A stretch of 64,000 nucleotides of DNA from Fertoeibacter niger (lineage in GTDB: Bacteria; Pseudomonadota; Alphaproteobacteria; Rhodobacterales; Rhodobacteraceae). This document shows, one piece after another, positions 36,041 to 44,002 of this stretch. How positions within the stretch are numbered: the stretch's first letter is position 1; every line of letters starts with the position of its first letter. The position numbers were made by a program, and so were the translations under genes. The notes under the pieces are model-generated. The model searched no databases and was not told the origin of the DNA. It saw nothing but the letters and a program-made list of their open reading frames with translations. The stretch spans positions 1 to 64,000 of the forward strand of contig NZ_WHUT02000004.1 in NCBI RefSeq assembly GCF_009380135.2. Reading direction: 5' to 3'.

Positions 36041-37360
36041 CTATCTGCGGATGTAATGCAGCCGGTCAAATCCCGCCCTCAGCGCCGCCACGCGGGGCGC
36101 CAGCGTTTCAGGTGCGTTTGACCGCAGCGCCTCGGCGATCAGCGCGGCAAGGGCGGGTGCATCCGCTTCCGTCACGCCCCAGCGCACCAGTTCGGGTGTG
36201 CCGATGCGCAGCCCGTTCAGGTCGCCCGCAACCGGGGCGATGGGCAGGCCGATGCCGCAAGCCAGAAACCCGGCGCGGCGCAGGGTTTTCGATGCCGCCT
36301 GCCCGCCGCCGAAGCCCGCCGCCACAACCGCGAACTGGTGCGATGTGGTATAGCCCCTCTCTGCCGCAAACACCGGCAGGCCCTCATCCGCCAGCGCCTT
36401 TGCCAAAGCCTGCGCCACCGCCACCATTTTCGCCCCGTAAGCCCGGCCATGTTCGCGCCAGTCCAGCAGGGTGATGGCCAGCGCGGCCGATTTGGCCGCG
36501 TCGAAATTAGCCGTCATGCCGGGGTAGGCAATCGCATCCAGCCGTTCGGCAATCGCCGCATCGCGTGTCACGATCACGCCACCCGCCGGGCCACCAAGGC
36601 TTTTGTAGGTGGAAAACGTCATCAGATGCGCGCCTTGGTCCAGCGGGTTGGCCCAGACCCCGCTGGCGATGATGCCGCACTGGTGCGCCGCGTCGAACAG
36701 CACCTGCGCGCCCACCTCATCGGCAATGGCCCGCACCGCGCGCACCGGATGGGCGAACAGGTTCAGGCTGCCACCCACGGTGATGATCTTGGGCCGCACC
36801 CGCACCGCCAGTTCGCGCAAGGCCGGAATATCCAGCGTATAGCCATCGGCATCCACCGGGGCGTTGTGCGTGACCAGCCCGTAAAGCCCGGCACAGCCCG
36901 CCGCGTGGTGGGTCACATGGCCGCCGATGCTGGCAGGCGGCGCGATGATCGCATCACCGGGCTTGGCCAGCGCCATGAAGCCATAAAGATTGGCCATCGC
37001 GCCCGAGGCGCAGCGAATCTCGGCGTGGGTCGCGCCAAAGATCTCGCAGGCCAGTTCGGCGGCAATCACCTCGATCTCCTCGATCGCCTCCAGCCCCATT
37101 TCATACTTGTCACCGGGATAGCCCAGCGACGGGCGCGACCCCAGACCGCGCGCCAATGCCGCCTCGGCCACCGGGTTCATCACATTGGTGGCCGGGTTCA
37201 GGTTGAAGCAATCGCGTTCGTGGATCTGCTGGTTCGCCACGATCAGCGCCTCGATCCGCGCGGCCACCGCATCGGACGGGGCGGCAACACGGGCGGCGAT
37301 GCCCTGCATGTAGGTTTCGCAGGCAGCGGGCACCCAGGGGCGGGGGGCAAGGTGAGTCAT
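36041..37360 (-). CDS. PLP enzyme of the serine hydroxymethyltransferase fold
   Basis: 439 residues. SHMT-like landmarks: NLNPATNVMNPVAEAAL, SLGYPGDKYEMG, SIGGHVTHHAAG, VLFDAAHQCG (D223, H226), and the Schiff-base K253 in TFSTYKSLGGPAGG. It diverges from housekeeping GlyA and is longer at its N-terminus. It may act on a substituted serine (for example 2-methylserine) or another beta-hydroxy amino acid; this is inference. ATG at 37360 with GGAG eight bases upstream; a GTG at 37369 is less likely. Divergent from a LysR gene that probably controls it. Confidence 0.82.
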   Translation of the reverse strand: MTHLAPRPWVPAACETYMQGIAARVAAPSDAVAARIEALIVANQQIHERDCFNLNPATNVMNPVAEAALARGLGSRPSLGYPGDKYEMGLEAIEEIEVIAAELACEIFGATHAEIRCASGAMANLYGFMALAKPGDAIIAPPASIGGHVTHHAAGCAGLYGLVTHNAPVDADGYTLDIPALRELAVRVRPKIITVGGSLNLFAHPVRAVRAIADEVGAQVLFDAAHQCGIIASGVWANPLDQGAHLMTFSTYKSLGGPAGGVIVTRDAAIAERLDAIAYPGMTANFDAAKSAALAITLLDWREHGRAYGAKMVAVAQALAKALADEGLPVFAAERGYTTSHQFAVVAAGFGGGQAASKTLRRAGFLACGIGLPIAPVAGDLNGLRIGTPELVRWGVTEADAPALAALIAEALRSNAPETLAPRVAALRAGFDRLHYIRR

Positions 37361-37424
37361 GTTCGGCACTCCAGAAGGCGATGATTGCGGGCATCATCCG
37401 CATTGCGCCTTGCCCCGGCAAACC

Positions 37425-37438
37425 AGTTTTGCAAAACT
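37425..37438. promoter_or_regulatory. Palindrome AGTTTTGCAAAACT, candidate LysR site
   Basis: A perfect 14-bp palindrome in the 104-base divergent gap between the SHMT-like gene and the LysR gene, 27 bases before the LysR start. LysR regulators usually bind such dyads between divergent genes. Confidence 0.5.
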
Positions 37439-37464
37439 TTAGGCGTAGAAAATCTGAGGCTGCC

Positions 37465-38334
37465 ATGCCCGTCGCCCCGCCCCGCCCCAAACCCCCTGCG
37501 CTGAATGCCCTCAGGGCCTTCGAGGCTGCCGCGCGGCTGGGCGGCTTTGCAGCGGCGGCGGATGAGCTGGGCGTGACCCCCGGCGCGGTGGCGGCCCATG
37601 TCAAGGCGCTGGAGGATGATCTGGGGGCCATGCTGTTCCAGCGCCAGCCGCAGGGCGTCACGCTGACGCCATTGGCCCGCCGCGCCCTGCCCGGACTGTC
37701 GGAGGCGTTCGACCGGCTTGGGCTGGCGGTGCAGGGGCTGCGGGCCGAGGCGGCCCCCAGAACCGTGCATATCGCCACCCTGCCCGCCATCGCGCAACTG
37801 TGGCTGTCACCCCGCCTGCCCGCGATCCGCGAGGGCTTGCCCGGCATCACCGTGTCGATCACGGCACTGGAGGCCCCGCCCAACCTGAAACGCGCGCCCT
37901 ATGACCTGAGCCTGTTCTACCGCCCGCCAAGCGAGGGCCGCATTCTGGCGCAGGATGTGATCTTTCCGGTCTGCGCCCCCGCCATGGCCGCGCGTCTGCA
38001 CAGCCCCGCCGACCTGCTGGCCGTGCCCTGCCTGACCGACACCGCCTGGGCGGGTGATTGGGCGGCCTGGGCCGCCATCGCCCTGCCGGGGCAGGAATTT
38101 GCCCCGCGCGGGCCGGTGTTTTCGCTCTACGCGCTGGCTTTGGCCGAGGCGGTGAATGGCGCGGGCGTGCTGATCGGGCATGAGGCGCTGGTGCGCCCGG
38201 CGCTGGATGCCGGAACGCTGGTCGCCCCCTTTGCCCAGCGCGCGACCCTGCCCTGCCCCCTGGTGCTGTGGTCGGCCCGCCCGCCGCGCATTGGCAGCGC
38301 CGCGGCGCGGGTGGCGGCTCTGCTGGGCGGATAG
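37465..38334 (+). CDS. LysR family transcriptional regulator, GcvA-like
   Basis: 289 residues. An N-terminal winged HTH (ALNALRAFEAAARLGGFA then GVTPGAVAAHVKALED) and a substrate-binding domain from about residue 90. The HTH is closest in style to GcvA-type regulators. Start at ATG 37465 with GAGG upstream; an in-frame ATG at 37381 would lie inside the regulatory gap. It is divergent from the SHMT-like gene, which suggests amino-acid-responsive control. Confidence 0.9.
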   Translation: MPVAPPRPKPPALNALRAFEAAARLGGFAAAADELGVTPGAVAAHVKALEDDLGAMLFQRQPQGVTLTPLARRALPGLSEAFDRLGLAVQGLRAEAAPRTVHIATLPAIAQLWLSPRLPAIREGLPGITVSITALEAPPNLKRAPYDLSLFYRPPSEGRILAQDVIFPVCAPAMAARLHSPADLLAVPCLTDTAWAGDWAAWAAIALPGQEFAPRGPVFSLYALALAEAVNGAGVLIGHEALVRPALDAGTLVAPFAQRATLPCPLVLWSARPPRIGSAAARVAALLGG

Positions 38335-38460
38335 CGCGGCCCCACGACGCCGCGATGAAAGCCGCGCAGGCTTGAAAAATGCCCTGCGGGCGCAAACGCA
38401 AAAGATTCACGCCACGCCAAGGATTGCCCCGCCCCCTGCGTCCAACCTATCGTGATGCTC

Positions 38461-39000
38461 ATGGAAACGCCCGATGAATCCCTTGCCACAGCTGCCGCAT
38501 CGGGCGACCGCGCGGCTTTCGGCGCGCTGCTGGCGCGGCATTACGACCGGGTGTTCGGGCTGGCCTACAGGCTTACCGGCAGCCGGGCCGAGGCCGAGGA
38601 TCTGACGCAGGACATCTGTGCGGCCCTGCCCGCCAAGTTGCGGTCATGGCGCGGCGAGGCGCGGTTCACCACATGGCTTTACCGTGTCACGGTGAACGCA
38701 GCCCATGACCGGCGGCGGCGCATGGCCACGCATCTGCGGGCGGCAAATGGCTGGGGCGATTGGGAAATCGCCCGGCAGGACGAAATGCACGAGGCCCGCG
38801 CGGCACAGGATTGGCTGGCCAGCGCCATGGCCCGCCTGCCGCCCGACCTGCGCGACACGGTGGCGCTGACGCTGGGCGAGGAGCTGACACAGGGCGAGGC
38901 CGCCCTTGTGCTGGGCGTGTCCGAGGGCACGGTGGCCTGGCGCATGTCAGAGGTCAGGAAACGCCTGCGGGCCATGGCGGCAGAGGAGACCGGGACATGA
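38461..39000 (+). CDS. ECF-type RNA polymerase sigma factor
   Basis: 179 residues. Region 2 (RHYDRVFGLAYRLTGSRAEA then EDLTQDIC, with FTTWLYRVTVNAAHDRRRR) and region 4 (LPPDLRDTVALTLGEELTQG then EAALVLGVSEGTVAWRM) are both present, with nothing between them but a linker. It lacks regions 1 and 3. The stop overlaps the next gene (ATGA), a vWA membrane protein that may act as its anti-sigma factor. Three start codons are possible (38452 GTG, 38455 ATG, 38461 ATG). Confidence 0.92.
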   Translation: METPDESLATAAASGDRAAFGALLARHYDRVFGLAYRLTGSRAEAEDLTQDICAALPAKLRSWRGEARFTTWLYRVTVNAAHDRRRRMATHLRAANGWGDWEIARQDEMHEARAAQDWLASAMARLPPDLRDTVALTLGEELTQGEAALVLGVSEGTVAWRMSEVRKRLRAMAAEETGT

Positions 39001-41018
39001 CCGATGATCTTGACGCCCTGCGCGCCGCATTGCGCGCCACACCCGCCCCCGATGCCGGGGCAAAGGCGGCGGCGCTGCGGCTGGCGATGGAAAATTTCGA
39101 CCGGATTTCCAAGGCCGGGCTCCAAGAATCAACCCATGTCTCGCGTCCCAATCAGGACCGCCCTTCGCGGGCGGGGTTTCTGAAAGGATTGCAGACCATG
39201 TTTGACACCCTGACCTCGCGCGCCGCCCTTGCCGCCACCACATCGGTCGCGGCGCTGTGCCTTGGCCTTGTCGTCGTCTTGCCGCTGGCCGACGGGCCGC
39301 AGCCCACGGCCCCGGCGCTGCCCGAAATCGCCACCCTGCCCCAGCCCGCACCCGAACCGCAGGCCGATGCGGGCGCGGCCCGCAGCCGCATGGCCGCCGC
39401 CCCTGAATCGGAAGCCCCTTCCGCCGACATGCAGGCCACCGACTTGCAGGCCGCCGAAAGCGTGGTGGTGGGCGAAGTGGCCCCTATGGCTGCCGCCCCA
39501 GCCCCGCCGCTGGCAAAGCGCGGCGCCCCCGCACTGGCGCAGGACAGCGGCACCGGGGCTTTCATGCCCGAGGGCCGCACCATGGCCGCGCCGGATGGCA
39601 TCGCCATGCCGATGCCCGAGGATACCGAGGCTTTCGCCAATGCCGATGCCAACCCGGTGAAGGTGACGGCGGAACAGCCTGTATCCACCTTCGCCATCGA
39701 CGTGGATACCGCCAGCTATGCCATCATCCGCTCCAGCCTGAACGCGGGGGCGCTGCCGCCGCCCGATGCCGTGCGGGTGGAGGAGATGGTGAATTACTTC
39801 CCCTACGCCTATCCGGCCCCAGCCCCGGGCGAGGCCCCCTTTACGACCACCGTCACCGTGCTGCCCGCGCCCTGGAACACGGGCAAGCAACTGGTGCATA
39901 TCGGGCTGCAAGGCCGCCTGCCCGCACAGGACGACCGCCCGCCGCTGAACCTGGTGTTCCTGATCGACACCTCCGGTTCGATGGACGAGGCCAACAAGCT
40001 GCCACTGTTGCAGCAATCGTTGCGGCTGATGCTGCGGCAATTGCGCCCCGAGGATCAGGTGGCCATCGTCGCCTATGCCGGGTCGGCGGGGCTGGTGCTG
40101 GAACCCACGGCGGCCAGCGAAAGTGCCACCATCATGGCCGCGCTGGACAGGCTGGCAGCGGGCGGATCGACGGCGGGGGCCGAGGGGCTGGAACTGGCCT
40201 ATGCCACGGCCGCCAGGATGGCGGGCGCGGGCGAGGTCAGCCGTGTGCTGCTGGCCACCGACGGCGATTTCAACGTGGGCCTCAGCGACCCTGCGGCGCT
40301 GACCGATTACATCGCCCGGCAGCGCGATACCGGCATCTACCTGTCGGTGCTGGGTTTTGGTCGCGGCAATCTGGATGATGCCACGATGCAGGCGCTGGCG
40401 CAGAACGGCAACGGGCAGGCCGCCTATATCGACACCCTGTCCGAAGCCCGCAAGGTGCTGGTGGACCAGTTGACCGGCGCGCTGTTCCCCATCGCGGGTG
40501 ACGTGAAGATACAGGTGGAATGGAACCCCGCAACGGTCGCCGAATACCGCCTGATCGGGTTCGAGACCCGCGCCCTGCGGCGTGAGGATTTCAACAAAGA
40601 CGCCGTGGATGCGGGCGAGATCGGCGCGGGCCATTCCATGACCGCGATCTATGAGGTGACGCCGGTGGGCAGCCCTGCCCTGCTGAACGACCCGCTGCGC
40701 TATGCGGCGGAAACTCCCGCCGGAGACGCCAGCGAACTCGGCTTTCTGCGGCTGCGCTACAAGGCCCCGGGCGAGGAGACTTCGGCGCTGATCGAAACGC
40801 CGATCCTGCCCGAAACCGGGCCTGCAACCGACGACGTGCGTTTCGGCGTGGCGATTGCCGGCTTTGGCCAGTTGCTGACCGGGGCCACCTATCTGGGCGA
40901 TTGGGGCTGGGATCAGGCGATTGCGCAGGCACTGGCGGCGCGGGGAGACGACCCCTTCGGCTATCGAATCGAGGCGGTGAACCTGATGCGGCTGGCGCAG
41001 GGGCTGGACGGGCGCTGA
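38997..41018 (+). CDS. YfbK-like von Willebrand factor A membrane protein
   Basis: 673 residues. A cytosolic N-terminus of about 70 residues and a single helix at about 75-97 give an anti-sigma-like layout. A Pro/Ala-rich linker follows. A YfbK-type N-terminal vWA-associated segment is seen near 230-300 (TFAIDVDTASYAIIRSSL, RVEEMVNYFPYAYP). The vWA domain has an intact MIDAS, D324 in FLIDTSGSMDE, and LLATDGDFNVG. A DUF3520-like C-terminus runs from about 510. Its start overlaps the sigma gene, so the pair is co-translated. Probably senses an envelope state and holds the sigma factor. Confidence 0.88.
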   Translation: MTDDLDALRAALRATPAPDAGAKAAALRLAMENFDRISKAGLQESTHVSRPNQDRPSRAGFLKGLQTMFDTLTSRAALAATTSVAALCLGLVVVLPLADGPQPTAPALPEIATLPQPAPEPQADAGAARSRMAAAPESEAPSADMQATDLQAAESVVVGEVAPMAAAPAPPLAKRGAPALAQDSGTGAFMPEGRTMAAPDGIAMPMPEDTEAFANADANPVKVTAEQPVSTFAIDVDTASYAIIRSSLNAGALPPPDAVRVEEMVNYFPYAYPAPAPGEAPFTTTVTVLPAPWNTGKQLVHIGLQGRLPAQDDRPPLNLVFLIDTSGSMDEANKLPLLQQSLRLMLRQLRPEDQVAIVAYAGSAGLVLEPTAASESATIMAALDRLAAGGSTAGAEGLELAYATAARMAGAGEVSRVLLATDGDFNVGLSDPAALTDYIARQRDTGIYLSVLGFGRGNLDDATMQALAQNGNGQAAYIDTLSEARKVLVDQLTGALFPIAGDVKIQVEWNPATVAEYRLIGFETRALRREDFNKDAVDAGEIGAGHSMTAIYEVTPVGSPALLNDPLRYAAETPAGDASELGFLRLRYKAPGEETSALIETPILPETGPATDDVRFGVAIAGFGQLLTGATYLGDWGWDQAIAQALAARGDDPFGYRIEAVNLMRLAQGLDGR

Positions 41019-41026
41019 TACGCAAA

Positions 41027-41050
41027 GGGCGCGCCGGAGTTGGCGCGCCC
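41027..41050 (+). terminator. GC-rich hairpin after the vWA gene
   Basis: GGGCGCGCC-GGAGTT-GGCGCGCCC is a perfect 9-bp stem 8 bases after the stop. No T-run follows, so strength is uncertain. Confidence 0.55.
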
Positions 41051-41072
41051 TGCACAACTTGTCTTGATGGCA

Positions 41073-41140
41073 CGCTCATCAAACCTTGGCGGTTTTCATC
41101 GCTGGCTTGGCGAAGATTGACCGCCGGGGGATGATGAGCG
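41073..41140. repeat. 68-bp imperfect inverted repeat with CGCTCATCA ends
   Basis: CGCTCATCA (41073-41081) pairs with TGATGAGCG (41132-41140), and inner parts GGCGGTTTTCATCG and CGAAGATTGACCGCC also pair imperfectly. A half copy is found at 34459. It lies between the convergent vWA and Hsp20 genes. Confidence 0.6.
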
Positions 41141-41152
41141 CCGCCCGAAGCC

Positions 41153-41623
41153 TTACACCGTCACCGTCTGCGCCACGCCGTCAATCGCCTTGGGCTGATC
41201 CGGGCGGGCGATCTCGATCCGCCGGGGTTTCAGCGCCTCGGGGGTTTCGCGCACAAGGTCGATGTGCAGCATGCCGTGCTCATGCGCGGCACCCGTCACG
41301 CGCACATGATCGGCCAGCGCAAAGCGGCGCTCAAAGGCGCGGGTGGCGATGCCACGGTGCAGATAGCTGCGGTTCGCCTCGTCAGCCGCCTTGCGGGCGG
41401 TGATGTGCAACGTGCCTTCCTTGACCTCGACGGTCAGTTCATCCGGCGTGAAACCGGCCACGGCCACCGAGATGCGATAGGCATGTTCGGCCGTCTTTTC
41501 AATGTTGTAGGGCGGATAGGTGGGCTGGGCGACATCATTGGTCAAAACCCGGTCCATCAGATCGGCGATCCGGTCAAAACCCACGGTCGCACGGTAAAGC
41601 GGTGCAAAATCATAGCTGCGCAT
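41153..41623 (-). CDS. Small heat-shock protein Hsp20 (IbpA-like)
   Basis: 156 residues. N-terminal MRSYDFAPLYRATVGFDRI and PPYNIEKTAEHAYRISVAVA lead into the alpha-crystallin domain (GFTPDELTVEVKEGTLHITA, IATRAFERRFALADHVRV, HGMLHIDLVRETPE). It is a holdase chaperone that protects unfolded protein. The ATG at 41623 has GGAGG upstream. A sigma-32-like promoter lies 86 bases before the start, so it should be heat-induced. Confidence 0.94.
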   Translation of the reverse strand: MRSYDFAPLYRATVGFDRIADLMDRVLTNDVAQPTYPPYNIEKTAEHAYRISVAVAGFTPDELTVEVKEGTLHITARKAADEANRSYLHRGIATRAFERRFALADHVRVTGAAHEHGMLHIDLVRETPEALKPRRIEIARPDQPKAIDGVAQTVTV

Positions 41624-41708
41624 GTCATCCTCCAGGAGCGATGTCTGATGCCCTCCCGTCACGGGCAGGGCGGTTGTCCGGGCCCGTCATGGCACCCGGA
41701 TACCGCTG

Positions 41709-41737
41709 ATTTGGGAAACTGCGCCACAGGTTTCAAG
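41709..41737 (-). promoter_or_regulatory. Sigma-32 (RpoH) type promoter for hsp20
   Basis: On the minus strand CTTGAAA (41737-41731) and CCCAAAT (41715-41709) are separated by 15 bases. This is close to the RpoH consensus CTTGAAA-N13-16-CCCATNT. It would start transcription near 41700, about 77 bases before the hsp20 ATG. Confidence 0.7.
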
Positions 41738-41770
41738 AGGGAGGATGCCAGCGAAAGCGCGCCACCCCGG

Positions 41771-42601
41771 TCAGGGCTGGCCGGGTTTAACGAATTTCGC
41801 GCCGCCCTGCGCATTGCCCGCCAGACCGCCCGACAGGGTGCGCACCCCCGGCACTGCCCGCGCCGCCACGCCCCCGCCCCCTGCCAGTTCGGCCATCAGC
41901 ACGGCCAGCGGCTCTTCCAGCGCGGTGCCCAGCGCCACCGGCTTGCCATCCACCTCGGCCTTGGCCGACACGACAGAAACCACCCGCGCCACACCGTCGC
42001 GCACCGCAAAGATCGGCGCGCCTGACGACCCGAAATCCACCGTGCAGGACAGCACCAGAACGCCCGGCTGGCGGCCCAGCACATGACAGACCTGTTGCAG
42101 GCTGGGCGCCTCGGACCGGTCCTGCGCATAGCTGACAACGCCCACCTCGTCGCCCTTCTGGGGTCGGGCATCGGTGTCAAACGGAATGACCGACGGCAGG
42201 CGGATCGGCTGATCCAGCTCCAGCAGCGCCAGATCGAACGCCACGCGGTCCAGCTTTTCCAGCCCGCCATAGACATATTCCGGGTGCGCCACGGCGCGGC
42301 GCACCTGGCGATAGGCAGCAGCCCGGCCGTTGCGCCATCCCGCCAGAAACTCGATCTCTGCCGCGTCGATGCGCGCGCCGGTCTCCTTGTCGAACAGGCA
42401 ATGCGCCGCCGTCAGCACCAGTTGCGGCGCGATCAGCGCCCCGGTGCAAAACCCCTTGCGCCCCAGCGTCAGCTTGCCTACCGCTTCCCAGCCCCGGCTG
42501 TCATCGCCGGTCTGCAACGCGCGCAGCGCGGTTTCCTGTGCCTGAACCGGGGCCACCATCAGCGAAAGAACCATCAGCAACATACTGCACCGCACACGCA
42601 A
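41771..42601 (-). CDS. Secreted trypsin-like serine protease
   Basis: 276 residues. Signal peptide RVRCSMLLMVLSLMVAPVQA. Trypsin-type triad: H67 in VLTAAHC, D123 in VAFDLALLELD, and S193 in DFGSSGAP in place of the usual GDSGGP. I placed the start at a TTG (42601) ten bases after GGAGG because it yields a normal signal peptide; a GTG at 42634 and an ATG at 42583 are alternatives. It lies between Hsp20 and glcF on the same strand but has its own space for signals. Envelope protein quality control is possible; target unknown. Confidence 0.85.
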   Translation of the reverse strand: MRVRCSMLLMVLSLMVAPVQAQETALRALQTGDDSRGWEAVGKLTLGRKGFCTGALIAPQLVLTAAHCLFDKETGARIDAAEIEFLAGWRNGRAAAYRQVRRAVAHPEYVYGGLEKLDRVAFDLALLELDQPIRLPSVIPFDTDARPQKGDEVGVVSYAQDRSEAPSLQQVCHVLGRQPGVLVLSCTVDFGSSGAPIFAVRDGVARVVSVVSAKAEVDGKPVALGTALEEPLAVLMAELAGGGGVAARAVPGVRTLSGGLAGNAQGGAKFVKPGQP

Positions 42602-42655
42602 TTTCTGGCAACCTCCGCTGGACCAGCCCTTCACTAGGCCGGGTATACGGCGGAT

Positions 42656-43987
42656 TTATGGCCTGTGGCCAGCAGCTTGTGGGCCAGCCGCGGCCAGTGC
42701 CCGGGGGCGCGGCCCGCCCGTCGCCCAGTCCAGCAATTCCACCGTATGCACCACCGGAATGCCGGTGCCCGAGCCGATCTGCATCATGCAGCCGATATTG
42801 CCCGCCGCGATGATGTCGGGGGCTTTGGCCTCCAGCGTCTGCACCTTGCGCGCCTTCAACTGCTGCGAGATCACGGGTTGCAGCAGGTTATAGGTGCCCG
42901 CCGAGCCGCAGCACAAATGGCTGTCGGCAGGTTCCACCACGGTAAAGCCCGCCCGTTTCAGCAGGTCTTTCGGCGCGGTTTTCACCTGCTGGCCGTGTTG
43001 CAGCGAACAGGCCGCGTGATAGGCCACCTTCACGCCCTTCGCCGTGCCAGATACAAAAGACTCGGGCGGGATACCCAACTTTGCCAGCAATTCGCTGATG
43101 TCCATCGCCATGCCCGCCACCATGGCCGCATCCGCCGCCAAGGGATCGTTGCGGAACATGTGGCCGTAATCCTTCACCGTCGTGCCGCAGCCGCTGGTGT
43201 TGATGACCACGGCATCCAGCCCCGCCGCCCGCTTTTCCGCCATCCATGCCGCGATGTTCGCCGCCGCCGATGCATGGGCCTGCGCCGCCTTGCCCATGTG
43301 ATGCGTCAGCGCGCCGCAACAGCCCATGCCCTTGGCGATCACCACCTCGCAGCCCAGCCGCCGCAACAGCCGGATCGTGGCATCGTTGATGTCGGTGTTC
43401 AGCGCCTTTTGCGCGCAGCCGGTCAGCAGCGCCACCCGCATCCGGCGCGGGCCTTGCGCCGCAAACACCTGCGGGTCATCGTTGCGGCTGACCGGGGGGA
43501 TGGTTTTCGGCGCCATCGCCAACATCGCCCGCAGCCGCGCATCGGGCATCAGCCGCGCAAAGGGACGACCCATTTTCGCCCCCAGCAGCGCCAGCCGGAA
43601 CCGCGTGGGGTGCGGGATCACCAGCGCCAGCACCCAGCGCAGGGCGCGGTCGGTGAAGGGCCGCCGGTAGGTTTTCTCGATATATTCCCGCGCATTATCG
43701 ACCAGATGCATGTAATGCACACCCGAGGGGCAGGTGGTCATGCAGGCCAGACACGACAGGCAGCGGTCGATATGTTTCACCGTCTGGGCATCGGCGGGGC
43801 GGCCTTGCTCCAGCATGTCCTTTATCAGGTAAATCCGCCCGCGCGGGCTGTCCAGTTCGTCACCCAGCACCTGATAGGTGGGGCAGGTCGCCGTGCAGAA
43901 CCCGCAATGCACGCAGGACCGCAGAATTTCGTTCGACCGCTGGATGGCGGGGTCTTTCAACTGTTCGGGGGTAAAGGTGGTCTGCAT
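42656..43987 (-). CDS. glcF: Glycolate oxidase iron-sulfur subunit
   Basis: 443 residues. Two [4Fe-4S] motifs: C25, C28, C31, C35 (CVHCGFCTATCP) and C76, C79, C82, C86 (CLSCLACMTTCP). Two CCG domains are seen (GMGCCGALTHHMG, HLCCGSAGTYNL). It passes electrons from GlcD to the respiratory chain. It is 15 bases after glcE and is the last gene of the glcDEF operon. Confidence 0.95.
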   Translation of the reverse strand: MQTTFTPEQLKDPAIQRSNEILRSCVHCGFCTATCPTYQVLGDELDSPRGRIYLIKDMLEQGRPADAQTVKHIDRCLSCLACMTTCPSGVHYMHLVDNAREYIEKTYRRPFTDRALRWVLALVIPHPTRFRLALLGAKMGRPFARLMPDARLRAMLAMAPKTIPPVSRNDDPQVFAAQGPRRMRVALLTGCAQKALNTDINDATIRLLRRLGCEVVIAKGMGCCGALTHHMGKAAQAHASAAANIAAWMAEKRAAGLDAVVINTSGCGTTVKDYGHMFRNDPLAADAAMVAGMAMDISELLAKLGIPPESFVSGTAKGVKVAYHAACSLQHGQQVKTAPKDLLKRAGFTVVEPADSHLCCGSAGTYNLLQPVISQQLKARKVQTLEAKAPDIIAAGNIGCMMQIGSGTGIPVVHTVELLDWATGGPRPRALAAAGPQAAGHRP

Positions 43988-44002
43988 GATGCCCTCCGGC
44001 GT

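Noticed and set aside
39129-41057. A 642-codon open frame on the minus strand opposite the vWA gene
   Set aside because: It is a GC-driven antisense shadow: no recognisable domain, very rich in His, Gln, Gly and Arg, and the plus strand encodes a complete vWA protein.
41171-41211. Truncated hsp20 or second chaperone gene near 41150
   Set aside because: The sequence is simply the C-terminal part of the intact hsp20 gene.
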